A DNA stretch of 64,000 nucleotides, taken from contig OX336397.1 in assembly GCA_946902985.2 (NCBI GenBank), forward strand, positions 186,686,813 to 186,750,812, written 5' to 3'. This document shows positions 20,016 through 32,727 of the stretch, one piece after another. The notes beneath the pieces are model-generated. The model was given only the letters and a program-made list of their open reading frames with translations, was not told the origin of the DNA and searched no databases. Origin of the DNA: Meconema thalassinum (taxonomy: Eukaryota > Arthropoda > Insecta > Orthoptera > Tettigoniidae). Numbering within the stretch: position 1 is the first letter of the stretch; every line of letters starts with the position of its first letter. Both the position numbers and the translations under genes were made by a program.

Positions 20016-23000
20016 CACCACAATACCATGTGCTTCCTATACCCCGTAATCATATCATCTCTTCATTTGAACTCAATTCAATGAAAGCGATATTTTCCAG
20101 TTACCATAGGCTTTTAAATAATAAATGAATTTACAAAACTCAAATCAATCAAGTTTCCAGCAGAAAAGACAATATTTTCTAATAGTTTCTAATATGAAAT
20201 GTGCGTCTGGTTACCGTATACACCGAGAGATGGCAGCACTTATGTATTCTCTACATTATCTGAGCTCTTTCCAGATATTTAGAACATAAAAATACGAATA
20301 AATGCAGGGTATGTCTAACATGAGCACAGGAGATGTGGGTGTGACCTATTAAAGCGCTATGCTCGCACAATTTAAATGGCTCCACAAGACATTTAAAAAT
20401 GTCCGCAGATCAAAGAAACTAGTATCCACATATGCTCTGATGTCTGGACTACCAACTTCTGACAAAAGCTCATTTTCGTTTTTTTTTGGCGGTTTGTGGG
20501 CTAAAAACTCAATAGGGACACCCCTTAACAACCCTATTGTATGAAAATGCCTCACATAGGAACCATCATAGTTCGGTAGGTATCTAGGTGCTCTAAACTA
20601 AAGGATGATAGCTTAAAACCCCTTCCGGTGTGTCAATACCTGTAAGAGGAACCTTCCTACCACAGTCTGGGTTGGTACTGTACCAGAATTCCTCATAGTC
20701 ACCTTCTATATCCGCTGACATGGAAAGGATTGCAGGAATGTTGATACCCAGCCAGATAAATCAACCTTTCCCTGCTAGACGTATAACTAGGAATCTCTTG
20801 GTTCATACCGGCCATACGATAGTACTACTAACTAGTTAAAACAATCTAATAAATAAAATATACTGGTAGTACGAGAATCTCGTATATCGAGGGTGCACGG
20901 TTAAATGCGAGACTAATGTTGGCGATATTCATCTAACTTGCAGTAATGTCGTATGTCGATTATCGAATGAAAATATATCAGTTATTATAAAAATGGGCAA
21001 GCAAACTAAGCAGTGCTTGAAAGTTTATTAAAACTCTGGACTATTAACAAAATATGTCCCTGACAAATAATAACGAATGTTCAAATAATCAAATCAAATT
21101 ATAAATGAGATAGTTATGCTAACTCCATATTATTGCTGGATAATAGGAGTTCGGAACTCTACTTGAGTCCTCTTCAAACATATAAAATATTGGCTGTAAA
21201 ATACAAATAGTAATTCTAGTTGTCAAAATGTTATCTAGAATTATGATACAGCCTGTATAAATCAGCTGTGGCTGTTCAAACTATCAAAATGTCGCTGTAT
21301 ACAATGTTTAACCCTACTTGCCACACACGTCTTCTATATCCAACAAATCTAAATTTAGATTAATCCAAATAATATTTAAAATTATTAAATTAAGTGTATT
21401 ACATATTTACAAGTTATAATAATCGCGTCCAGCACGATATTCTCTACTAGACCCCGTTTGGATCTTAATTATCCTTCTCTTTCTGTACATTTCTTTCTTA
21501 GAAAGTCTTTGACAATAATGTAAATTCACAACAAAGTTTTACTATCATGGGTCTCGTTTAGACACATCCATTTGAACTTATTGCAACAAGCAATGAAGCT
21601 AATTGTGGTTCTGTAGTTTCATAATCATTAATCAATTCGATAAATTGGAAGTATGATGCTAGACTATCTCATTGAACATTAATAAACTCGTGGTTCGTGG
21701 CACAAACCTTCATAAACATGTACAACAAAATGTTACATATATACGTTTCAAAAACTTGTCTAACACACTGTGCAGAACTATTGCTTTAACTCCAATGACA
21801 CAAACTCTTTCTAATATCGGTGAACAAGCTTTCATTATAGCGTTTACACTACGCTCACATTTCTTACAATATTCCTTTCCTTTCAACAACATAATAATAA
21901 TGCACGGTATTCGTTTCACTTAGACCCATCTCTATACACCACAATTGTATATGAGAATCAGTGACCCTACTAAATAATCACAGACACATCTTTCATGATA
22001 CACTCTAACAAACATCTTCTAACATTCTTCATAACTTCGTGCCTTTAAAAAACCTTATACTTGTTTTGTTCACATTCTTTAGTTACTGAACAAACTTGTC
22101 ATACCTCCTGTAGTTACCGATTTACGATAATATTCTTCATTCATCATTATTAACCACGTTACAATAAAAAGTAAACCTTATGAGATTTTAGTCTGTACGT
22201 TTTGCATTTAATAAGTATAAAACATTTCCTCACTTTCCGACAATAATAATGAATTAATTATACATGTACATTCATGTTTCTAGACAGTGGGTTGATTAAC
22301 ATATCACACCTTGTCTTCGTCTTCGCAAATTCATGTCTTAAACATAGTTATGACTTCAGTTAACTTTTAACAATAAATTAAATACTCCTTTCATCATCAC
22401 CTTGACTTATTTGTCTACAATGTGAACTTAATTCCATTTATGTTTCCTTCGTTTTGACAATAATGACTGTAAAAAAGTCATGTTTCAATAACGTCATGTT
22501 TTACGTAAAATATACTTCTCAAAGTAATTTTAAAAATTTTTTAAACAATTTATGTTTATCATAATAACAATTGATATTAACAAATGTATTTACATACTTC
22601 ATCTATGCAATCTATCTCCACATTCTATAGATGCATTCTATCAACATATATCAAGTTTAATACAATATTCGGACGCATATTTCTAATCTGCACATTATCA
22701 ATGCATTATCGACGCATTTTCGATGCATTCGATCTGTATAGAACAGTTTCTTTAAAATGGATAGATTTATAAATTTAATCTCAAACTTTAAATATTTTTA
22801 ATAATTTCAAATCTTATCTCAATACGTCAAAAACGACACACGATGACGTAAACATTAAATTTACAATTAATTTTACCAAAAACTGACAAAACAATAACAT
22901 GAGTTGTTAAAATAAAAATCTTCATAAAAATTTTGGTCACATTTGAAATCCCCCAAAATACAACATACTACTCGAAATTAGGACATACTTTCATCTACCT

Positions 23001-24500
23001 TAACGCTGTAGTGTCCGAAGAAACCTGAGACATCATCAGAGATAAACGACTGCGTATCGGTACTCGGGAAAGCGGTAATCTGTCAGCTGTGCGGCCACCC
23101 GTCTCTACATGGACCTCGTTCGCTGCAACTGCGTGGCTCAGCCTATTTTCATGCTTCTTGGCAAACCTGCCTGGTCTCGCCAGATGGCTCTGTCGCATGT
23201 TCACTTCTGACGGCTCCTCTCTCGTTGCAATGTCGTACAGTTGTAGATAGAAAGTTTGTGCTCTGTATTTCCATAGTTGGTAGTGGAAATATTTGTAGTT
23301 TGATTGTTGGAAACTTCAGACTACTGCAGATGGTATTGCAGTTATTTGCTGTAGGAATCATGTTGTCTGGATCAACTCTGAATTCCACAGAAGTAATGTA
23401 GACTAACTTCCCTTCATGGTGGTTTAATGATTCATCACGACTTGAAAAGTAACTTCAATGTGATATCTTCCCCCCCTGACCTGGGCTGTTTAACATCTCG
23501 TAATAATGCGTAGTATTCTGGTTGAAATTATTACTGTTTAGGATTCGCTGCGTTGTATGACTACTCTTTACAAGTGTAGTAGTATTCGTTGAAATATTGA
23601 TAATGTTTCTTGCAGAACGTTGTAATGTAATACGAAGCTTTCAGTTATAATGCTTTTTCAGTATATTCTCTGCTCGGGCAATATCTCTATGTGTTCTCGG
23701 CGATTGCCGGCTCTCCTCCCGTCAAGTCTAATATCTTCCGTTCATTTCTATGTGAACTGCGACCTTGTATTCAGAAGACGTTTACTGCAGGTCCTTACTC
23801 GGCCTGTCAAGTAAATGGAATGAATTCACGTCACTCCGCATCTACTCTCCTGAATTCTGACAATAGTGGGGGATAGCCTCCAACGCAAGTAATTCCTCTT
23901 ATTAATTCATATCTCCTCTCGTAATAATAAATGTTAAATTCTAATTCGATAGAACAATTTCATTTCTTAATCTGGTAATTATCATGTGCTCAAATTGTTT
24001 ATAAACTTCTGAATAAAATATAGTAATATTTTATTCTTTCTTTACGTAAATTAATCTGATTGGTTGTTGAGTTGTCATGCATATTCCATTGTTCTAGCCT
24101 TCCACTAGAGGGTCGTGTGCCAAATATCTCCTTCCTCTGTCTTACAAAAAGTGTCGCCTGCAAGTCCCTTGTCACTGGGAACTCGGTGTAAAAAACTGGT
24201 CTTCACGCTTTAACATGTAGCTTTGGTCATAATCCTGTGTCTATAAATCAGATTCTCTCTTGGTTAAAATATTATTCACTCAATATTTTCCCATCTTTTT
24301 CTCAAAAATACTTCAAAATTCCCATGCAACATATCAATGTTATTCTTTCACCTTCTAGAATGCTAATATGAATAAAATATTGTTCCAACAACTGTTTTCA
24401 TTTCTTGTAATCAAGTCTTCACGCAAGTTGGTTCGATTCTTGCCTCATGCAAATACATGACTGATACAAATTTCGAGTTCAGTACCTAGGGGCTCTGCTT
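20016..24500. other. AT-rich intergenic DNA with a GC-richer island at about 23000..23880, nothing assigned
   Basis: No long ORF, recognisable domain or tRNA-like head. The stretch 23000..23400 and 23690..23880 is richer in GC than its surroundings and stands between AT-rich flanks, similar in layout to the long LTR-like insertions at 48905 and 54127, but neither termini nor a second copy could be identified here. Confidence 0.4.
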
Positions 24501-24511
24501 CATTGAGGAGA

Positions 24512-26440
24512 AAAGCTGGGCTGTAGTTCTCCGCAGTGACTGCCGGTTCATGCCAGAGTTAGCATCATGAGTTTAGTTGGCAGCACTGTGTCCTTGACAG
24601 GGTGAATCCCACACGTCTGGGTTGTAGTTCTCCATAGTGACTGCCGGCTCATGCCAGGGCTAGCAACATCAATTTAGTTGGCAGCACTGTGTCCTTGACA
24701 GGGTGAATCCCACACGTGTGGGCTGTAGTTCTCCACAGTGACTGACAGCTTCTGCAAGAGCTAGCATCAGCATTTTAGTTGGCAGCACTGTGTCCTTCAC
24801 AGGGTGAATCCCACACGTGTGGGCTGTAGTTCTCCATAGTGACTGACTGCTTCTCCCAGAGCTAGCATCAGCATTTTAGTTGGCGGCACTGTGTCCCTGA
24901 CAGGGTGAATCCCACACGTGTGGGCTGTAGTTCTCCACAGTGACTGCCGGTTCCTCCCAGAGCTAATATCAGCAGTTTAGTTGGCAGCACTGTGTCCTTG
25001 GCAGGGTGAATCCCACACGCGAGGACTGTAGTTCTCCACAGTGATTACCGACTTCTGCCAGAGCTAGCTTCAGCAGTTTAGTTGGCAGCACTGTGTCCTT
25101 GACAGGGTGAATCCCACACGTGTGGGCTGTAGTTCACCACAGTGACTGCCGGCTTCTGCCAGAGCTAATATCAGCAGTTTAGTTGGCAGCACTGTGTCCT
25201 TGACAGGGTGAATCGCACACGTGAGGGCTGTAGTTCTTCACAGTGACTGCCGGCTTCTCCCAGAGCTAATATCAGCAGTTTAGTTGGCAGCACTGTGTCC
25301 TTGACAGGGTGAATCGCACACGTGAGGGCTGTAGTTCTCCACAGTGACTGCCGGCTTCTCCCAGAGTTAATATCAGCAGTTTAGTTGGCAGCACTGTGTC
25401 CTTGACAGGGTGAATCGCACACGTATGGACTGTAGTTCTCCACAGTGACTGCCGGCTCCTCCCAGAACTAATATCATCAGTTTAGTTGGCAGCACTGTGT
25501 CCTTGACAGGGTTAGTCCCACACGTGTGGGCTGTAGTTCTCCACAGTGACTGCCGGCTTCTCCCAGAGTTAATATCAGCAGTTTAGTTGGCAGCACTGTG
25601 ACCCTCACAGGGTGAATCGCACACGGGTGGACTGTAGTTCTCCACAGTGACTGCCGGCTTCTCCCAGAGCTAATATCAGCAGTTTAGTTGGCAGCACTGT
25701 GTCCTTGACAGGGTTAATCCCACACGTGAGGGCTGTAGTTCTCCTCAGTGACTGCCGGCTTCTCCCAGAGTTAATATCAGCAGTTTAGTTGGCAGCACTG
25801 TGTCCTTGAAACGGTGAATCCCACACGTGTGGACTGTAGTTCTCCATAGTGACTTCCGGCTTCTCCCAGAGCTAATATCAGCAGTTTAGTTGGCAGCACT
25901 GTGACCTTGACAGGGTTAGTCCCACACGTGTGGGCTGTAGTTCTCCACAGTGACTGCTGGCTTCTCCCAGAGCTAATGTCAGCAGTTTAGTTGGTGGCAC
26001 TGTGACCTTGACAGGGTTAGTCCCACACGTGTGGGCTGTAGTTCTCCACAGTGACTGCTGGCTTCTCCCAGAGCTAATGTCAGCAGTTTAGTTGGTGGCA
26101 CTGTGTCCTTGACAGGGTGAATCCCACACGTGTGGACTGTAGTTCTCCACAGTGACTGCCGGCTCCTCCCAGAACTAATATCAGCAGTTTAGTTGGCAGC
26201 ACTCTGTCCTTGCCAGGGTGAATCCTGCACGTGTGGGCTGTACTTCTCCGCAGTGACTGCCGGCTTCTCCCAGAGTTAGCATCAGCAGTTCAGTTGGCAA
26301 TACGGCACCCTTGACAGGGTAAATCCCACACGTATGGGCTGTAGTTCACCGCAGGGACTGCCAGCTCCTGCCAGAGCTATCATCAGCAATTTAGTTGGCA
26401 GCACTGTGTCCTTGACAGGGTGAATCCCACACTTGTGGGT
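24512..26440 (+). repeat. 101-bp satellite array, about 19 copies, with a CACGTG palindrome per unit
   Basis: Period 101 (ctgtagttct at 24521, the next at 24622, 24723 and so on). Units contain gttctccacagtgactgccg, cagcagtttagttggcagca and cacacgtgtggg. The palindrome CACACGTGTG includes a CACGTG E-box, which by eye is intact in 13 of 19 units. Neighbouring units differ by point changes, and two adjacent units near 25950..26100 share the variants gctggcttct and ttggtggcac, a sign of local amplification. No coding role. Confidence 0.95.
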
Positions 26441-26792
26441 CGTAGGCTGTCGAAATCGTCAGTACGTATTGCAATTAGCGAGCGTATGTGTCATCAGCAC
26501 TTGCAGCAACTGTTATGAATGGCTGTGGTGAGTACAAAGTTTACTGTTTGTTTATTTTGATACAAGCGACAGTAGTGCTGCAAACGTAACTCCCAGTCTC
26601 ATGTAGGTACTGCGGATAATATTTCCTATCGCACCGTATAATACAATGTGAATTCGGGTACAGTACCATACAAGAAAGGTCACTGCAATTATTCATATAT
26701 AGCTCAATATATCGCACAGCGACTATCTTGAAATTACAATGTACGCAAGCAACACTATATATTTTTAAGATTCAATCTACAGTATAGATATA
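26441..26792. other. Spacer between satellite and family A copy 2
   Basis: AT-rich sequence with no recognised feature. Confidence 0.5.
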
Positions 26793-28262
26793 ACAAGTAG
26801 TTCCGTGAAAAACTATACAGCCTATTTTCATATATACTACCCATGTTAATTGCCTCTATCAACATACACAATTTCAGATTGATTGTTGTGATAGATTCGT
26901 AGATATTGAGAACCGTCTAAATATTTCAGATGGTCGCCAAGTTGGATTTTTATTTATGTAATATTACATGAAGATTATTGTGTACGTAAAGTATTTAGAC
27001 TTCAATCGCATGATTAGGACACTAGAAGTAAAAACGAGATTTTAAAATTTCGCACACCTACATTCTTGCGGTTATGAAAACAAGTGAAATAAATTAGATG
27101 CCAGTGGATTAACATTTAAATAAGCATTTAACGTGCATAGTTTTACTGCACTTGGATGGTTAAATCGCGAGAAATGTTCATTTAAATTTTTATAATTCGC
27201 GTCAGCTCCATGTTGGATTTGTGCTCACCAGGTTACTGCAAGTTGTGTAGGTGAACTGATGATCATAGCTTCTATGAACATTAAAAATTCAGTTTGAATG
27301 CTGTAAAAGATTCGTAGATATTGAGAGCCGTCAAAATATTTCGGATGCTCGCCATTGTGGATTGTTATATGTATGGCCATAGAGTTATGTACCATTAAAG
27401 AAAAATGATTACGTTGCTTCATTATTCAAACTTTCACTTCGTTCGCATGATTACGACTCAAAATATAAAAACTTTACTTCAAAATTTTGCACAGCAACCA
27501 TCTTGAGGTTATGTAAACAATTCAACTAAATTAGATGCCAGTGCATTACAAAATGTATAATCATTTTCAATACCACATTTCACTACGCTCAGATGCTTAA
27601 ATCACGTTAAAAGTCTATTAAAATGTTTTAACTTCGCTTGGCCGCCATGTTCGTTTTGTACTTAACAGGTTTTTGAAAGTTACATCGATAAACTTGTAGC
27701 AGTGCCCTTTATCACGGTACAAAATTTCAGGGTGATATCATAACTAGTTTCGAAGATATTGAATGCCAGTGATATATTTCACACAGTCGCCATTTTGAGT
27801 TTATGTAAACAATAGAACTAAATTAGACGCCAGTGAATTACAATGTATTAAAACATTTGCTGCACCAAGTTTCATTACGTTTGGGTGGTTAAATCGCGAG
27901 AAAAGTCTGTTTAAAAGTGTCAACTTTGCTTTGCCGCCATGTTGGTTTTGTAGATACCAGATTTTTGAAAGTCTCATAGGTGAACTTCTAGTAGTTCCCT
28001 TTATCACCGTACAAAATGTTCGGATTATATCGGTAATAGTTTCAATGTTACTGAATGCTGGTGAAATGTTTCGCTCAGCCGCCATGTTGGATTTGAAGGG
28101 CACGGTCGTGGTCGCCCGGAATGTTGCTATGATTTTACCGAGTTTCATTGAAATCGCTCCAGCCGTTTAGAATTTATTAGTAGGGGACGCACACACACGC
28201 ACACACAGACATACACACGGACAAAAGGTGATCTCATAAGGCTATTTTTTCATAAAATGAAA
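26793..28262 (+). mobile_element. Family A modular repeat, copy 2 (uninterrupted)
   Basis: Runs from aacaagtagttccgtgaaaa to the terminal hairpin ctattttttcataaaatgaa then aataggct. Modules of about 310 bp repeat the landmarks gccgccatgttgg, gaaagt, ttcattgcg-like runs, and tgtttacata. An (AC)n stretch with acacacggacaaaaggtgat precedes the hairpin. This is the best reference copy because it has no nested insert; compare 4016..5530 (opposite strand) and the split copy 48366..59545. Confidence 0.85.
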
Positions 28263-28290
28263 ATAGGCTAAAAATCACTATACGTGATAG

Positions 28291-28320
28291 TTTGTCTGTC
28301 TGTCTGTCTGTCTGTCTGTA
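28291..28320 (+). repeat. (GTCT)n microsatellite
   Basis: About seven GTCT units directly after the end of family A. The following goes gcctcctaagcgttcatata then caattcatccgattgcg, which recurs in diverged form at 31084..31130 (gcgttcatata, ctccgattcc, gaaact), so it belongs to another dispersed repeat. Confidence 0.85.
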
Positions 28321-28689
28321 TGCCTCCTAAGCGTTCATATACAATTCATCCGATTGCGATGAAATTCGGGTGAGTTTTTGTGTGCACTCCAGGGAAGGTT
28401 TCTAATTATAAATTATTCATATAACACAAAAGGGCGAGGGACTTATCAGGAAAAATTAAATCCCACTGTAACCCAATTGCACAGTCTGTATACTTATGAC
28501 ACCGCAATGCCAGATGAGAGAATGGCTTGGTGATTCATCGCCAGCTGTCACAACACAGCTCCAGAAGCGGGCCATACACTTTCCGGTAAGCCTGTCAGTT
28601 ACGACTGAACAGTTCACCGGACGCTGCCCGCCGGTTGAACTGAAGACCCCATACACCATCAGTTGAAAATAGACCGGTATTAGCACTCG

Positions 28690-28892
28690 GCGTCCATTTT
28701 GTAAGTTTTCTCAACCTAAATTGCATTTTGTAAGTGTTCTCAACCAAAATTGCATTTTGTAAGTTTTCTCAATATAAATTGCATTTTGTAAGTGTTCTCA
28801 ATATAAATTGCATTTTGTAAGCATTTTGAATCTAAATTGCATTTTGTAAGTACTTGGAATCTAACTTGACTCTTTGTGAGTATTTTGAATAA
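28690..28892 (+). repeat. About 30-bp tandem repeat, left half
   Basis: Repeating ttgcattttgtaagt followed by ttctcaat or attttgaat and about 30 bp in period, six or seven units. The array stops at gagtattttgaat, where a SINE begins, and resumes at 29405. Confidence 0.85.
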
Positions 28893-29082
28893 GGGGCTTC
28901 GGTGGCGTAGTAGGTAGCATGCTCAGCTTCTATGCCCAAGTTTGCGGGTTCAAATCCGGCCGAAACTGTCGGATTCGTTGAGAGCGTTAAAAATCCCTCA
29001 GTAGCCTATGCCTTCCTTCGGAAGGGAAGTTAAGCCGGCGGTCCCATGTCATAGATTAATGGCATGATAAAGAATCTTCCAC
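28893..29082 (+). repeat. tRNA-derived SINE family S2
   Basis: Head ggcttcggtggcgtagtagg then tagcatgctcagc with B box cgggttcaaatccgg, followed by a body with ccttccttcggaagggaagt and taagccggcggtccc. The A and B boxes have normal spacing. The body beyond the tRNA part makes it a SINE and not a tRNA gene. The 3' end abuts repeat family B. Confidence 0.8.
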
Positions 29083-29400
29083 TAATTACACCTGTGTGAA
29101 GCTAAATTATAGGTTATCATTGACTAACGCTCTTAGGTTCCAACGTTCGTTGCAAGGAGCTGACTGCAGTGGCATCTAGTAACAAAGTGCAGAACTAGTT
29201 GGTCGTTGACAGTGTCGTTTGGTAGCAAAAGTTGGAATTACTTGAAAATCGAATGTATGCAGTTCTTACTTGAATTAAAAACAGATAACACACACACTAA
29301 TACAGCCATCCCAATTAACACCGGTTATCAGAAAGATTCTACATACACCCGAAGTACACGGGGCTACATGACCGCGTTGTCGCAGCCCATATACTGAGGA
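29083..29400 (-). repeat. Dispersed repeat family B, copy 2
   Basis: Reverse complement of 5809..6120: acgttcgttgc, ggtagcaaaagttgg, ggggctacatgaccgcgttg and tcgcagccc are shared. It lies between the SINE and the resumption of the 30-bp array, so both were inserted into that array together or one after the other. Confidence 0.75.
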
Positions 29401-29404
29401 ACCA

Positions 29405-29865
29405 ACCAGTATTTTGAAACTCAATTCCATTTTTTCCGTATTTTCACTCGATATTCCATTTTGTAGGTCTTTTTCCGTCTAAACTTACTTTTTGTGAGCA
29501 TTTTCAATGTAAATTGCATTATGTTAGCATTTTCGATCTTGCATTTTGTAAGTATTTTCAATCTACATTGCGTTTTGTAGGTATTTTGCATCGCGGGCGC
29601 CGACATTTTGTGATTGTTTTGAATTTCAATTGCATTTTGTAACTATTTTCAACCTCAATCGCATTTTGTAAATATGGTCAATCTACATGGCATTTTGAAA
29701 GTCTTTTGAATCTACATTGCATTTTGTGGGTATTTCAAATCTAACTTGCATTTTGTAAGTATTTTGAATCTAAGCTCCATTTTGTGCGTCTTTTCCATCT
29801 AAATTCCACTTTGTCAGTCTTCTTCTTTGACTTGCCTTTTATGAGTGCTTTCAGTTACATTTCCT
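29405..29865 (+). repeat. About 30-bp tandem repeat, right half
   Basis: Continues the array of 28690..28892 with the same core (tgcattttgtaagtattttg, caatctaca, aatctaaa) for about 15 more, increasingly diverged units. One unit is broken by gcgggcgccgaca near 29593. Confidence 0.8.
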
Positions 29866-29899
29866 ACGTGTTTTCAGTTTACCTCGGTTTCCGTTATGG

Positions 29900-30000
29900 T
29901 TTCCATTTCATTGTCATTTTCGCTATCTCCCAGACCATCAGGGGCCGATAACCTCGATGTTAGGCCCCATAAAACAACAATTATCATCATCAACCTCTAT
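29900..30000 (+). repeat. SINE/LINE 3' tail fragment
   Basis: The string ggggccgataacctcgatgt then taggcccc, followed by a CAT-rich tail (attatcatcatcaacc), is a widespread arthropod retroposon 3' end as I know it. Only the tail is present. Confidence 0.55.
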
Positions 30001-30279
30001 GAACTGATTTTCCTTTTCGCGTGACATTTTTGCACAAAGGAAGAGCTCACTTCAACCCAGCAGTGGTCGCACGGCGTATGACCCGTCATTTTATTTCGTA
30101 ATTGCAGGAAATCCCGCAAGATCATTGAACAGAACTGTTATCTACCTTTCAAGTAACTACATTCATAATCAGCATAGTTAAGTATTTAAAAAAATCTCCT
30201 TGAACGTATTTTCTTCATAATTATTTTAAGAAGCTGTGTATTTGTTGTTAATTCATCTAAGGGGCTTGAAACATGTTAG

Positions 30280-30620
30280 TTATCAGCCCCGTGTAGTTGG
30301 GTGTGTGATAACAATCGTGTTGACCAACTGAAAAGCATCAAACTTTCGTTTACTAAGGCAACACTGATAATGGCTTCAAACGATAACCGGTGTTAATTGT
30401 GATGGCTGTATTAGTGTGTGTTATTTGTAATTCAGGTAAGGACAGCAGACGATCAATTTATAGTAGTTTCTACTTTTGCTACCAAATGCTACCGTCAACA
30501 ACACATAACTGCAAACTTGGCTACTAGATGCCACCACAACCAGCACCTGGCAACGAACGTTGGGTCTTAATAGAGCGTTAATCAAAACTAACCTACAAAT
30601 TTAGCTTGGCACAATTGTAT
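30280..30620 (+). repeat. Dispersed repeat family B, copy 3 (with block C)
   Basis: Shares ccccgtgtag, ggtgttaattgtgatggctg, gcagacgatcaattt and ctggcaacgaacgttgg with copies 1 and 2. Positions 30310..30376 carry block C, absent from copies 1 and 2. Confidence 0.7.
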
Positions 30621-30984
30621 TGATATGATAAACATACATATAAACACTGCTCATCACGTGTGCAGGCTTCAGGCGGCCTGGCGCCTCACCCCACTCATGT
30701 ACCGGCTTTCCTGTTCTCTCTTCAGGTCAACCGGATGGACGAGTGAGTTTTCGTTCGATCACCGGCCGCCTGTTCAGTCGGAACTGACAGGCCAGCCAGA
30801 TCCCACTCTCGTTCCGGTCGCCGGTTTAGTGTGGACTGTTCAGGCATAACTGACAGTTTGGCCGGTACGTGTATGGCCACCTACTTTAAAATAATTATAA
30901 TAATTTAATGCATGTGTCTCAATGAGGCCTGTAAGATTTCTATCAATCTCTTCACACCGATCATCTATTATTTTTATTTTTACC

Positions 30985-31060
30985 AGCAGGCGTGGGTCAG
31001 TGGTAAATTGCAGTTCTTAAAACTGACTCAGACTTGGCTGCCGGTTCAAATACGGTCATA
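30985..31060 (+). repeat. tRNA-like SINE head (degenerate)
   Basis: ggcgtgggtcagtggtaaat then, 45 bases on, gctgccggttcaaatac gives A- and B-box-like sequences with tRNA spacing. Too diverged for a functional tRNA. Confidence 0.45.
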
Positions 31061-32292
31061 GCGCGCGAATCGTTTCAAGTCCATTATGCGTTCATATACC
31101 ATCTCCGATTCCCATGAAACTTGGGTGAGTTGTTGTGTGCATTCCAGGAAAGGTTTCTGGCTTAAGATCACCTCCACCATAGTCCAGATGGTGGCTGAGC
31201 ATACAATTGAAACATCAAAATCAATAACTCACGATCCAATTGCGCAATTAACACGATATATTTTACGAAGGGCAAAACATTTAATATTCTCTCTTGTATT
31301 AGTCACAAGACAATCACTCTGCATGTAGCGCGCAGTCGCCATCTTGAATATATCAGACATTAATAACAACAATGTATTATTTAATACAGTTACAATGACG
31401 AAACGCAGCAAATATGGAGTCTCACAAAGAAGGCTCTCTTTGGAGAAAGCGTGAGCTAATTGATTCTATACTTTCAAGATGGTGAATGGGCGTCCTTTTC
31501 TAATGATCCAATCCATTCTTAAGGGTGCAAAAGGGAAATTAAACAAAACTTAGCAAACGGGGAGTCTTTTATAGGATACAACTCTTAACGTGAATCACAA
31601 ATGATGTATACGAGTCAAAGAGGGGAAATAGGCTATTTAGCGACCATGCATGCCTCACCTGAGTGAGAGATATAACCTACTGTGCTCGGGGAACATCCTG
31701 AAAGAGCTTGGCATCACCGAGGATGGACTTGAGAAGGTCTGCTCTGGCATATTGAGAGCTTCAATCCACATTCATATGGTGTATCGTAATGTACTGTAGA
31801 GCAAACCTATACATTATTCTGGCTCTGTATGGTCTCCCGGAATGCTGGGCGGATATCCTTGTGTATTTATCAATCAATCTACCTATCTATCTATATAATG
31901 TGTAGTCATTTGACTGTGGTGTTCCTTAGTACAGCACGGCAGGATTTCAGAGGGCAGTCCTGAATGATATGCCTCAATTTTTTTGCCTGGCAGTGCTACA
32001 GTCGCAATTAGGTAATCCTTGCGATTGTAAGAGAAGATCTCGCATACACCATGGTGTGTTCGGACCCGATTTCATTTGGCCCAGGTCTCTCTAGGTTGGA
32101 CAATCCTAGGTGAATTTCCTTTGAAGCAAGGCATTTCAAAATACTCTAAGGCTACTAATCTGACTACGTCTCAAGAATGTAGAAGATAGTCGCTACTAAA
32201 TTCTCTGTCGGACAGATGGGTGGATGTTTTGAATAAAGCCTACGAGTATGTGGATGATGTAGATAACTAGGAGGGAGATGATGTGGACACCA
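31061..32292. other. Intergenic DNA left of the LTR retrotransposon, nothing assigned
   Basis: Mixed composition with no recognisable protein-coding or RNA feature. The first 70 bases belong to the repeat described after 28320. Confidence 0.5.
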
Positions 32293-32296
32293 GTAC

Positions 32297-32654
32297 TGTA
32301 ACATTAGGATACGAGGTTACAATGTTCTTAGTAGTTCTATTCTCTTAGATTAAGTTTAGGTTAGGGTCATGGTTACTCTTTGGTAATGAAGGAGGCCATG
32401 AGTAATGAAGTTTCACATCTGTGTACAATACCTATGGAGATTAGTAGGAAGTTTTGGTCAGTTTTAATTTGAGGTCTGATTTTTGTAAGAAGGAAGAGAA
32501 AAATGATATTGGATGGGAAGTTGGTTGTATGGTAATGAAAGTGGATTGTTATTGAGATGTTTGAATGAATGCAAAAGACGAGAATATATATGTTTATTAA
32601 AAATATCCCTTATTGGGATAAAAACAACCATGACCCCGAATATGTACGGTTACA
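32297..32654 (+). repeat. 5' LTR
   Basis: 358 bp, TGTAACATTAGG to GTACGGTTACA. It shares the full landmark order with the 3' LTR (ctttggtaatgaaggaggcc, agaaggaagagaaaaatgat, taaaaacaaccatgaccccg). Confidence 0.92.
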
Positions 32655-32656
32655 AA

Positions 32657-32673
32657 TGGCGACCAACGTGGGG
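32657..32673 (+). promoter_or_regulatory. Primer-binding site
   Basis: tggcgaccaacgtgggg lies two bases after the 5' LTR, starting with TGG as needed to pair with the CCA end of a tRNA. The tRNA species was not determined. Confidence 0.65.
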
Positions 32674-32727
32674 TATGAACAAGGGAAATTTTACTATATG
32701 ACATACTAGTGTGAGTACAGTGCACGA

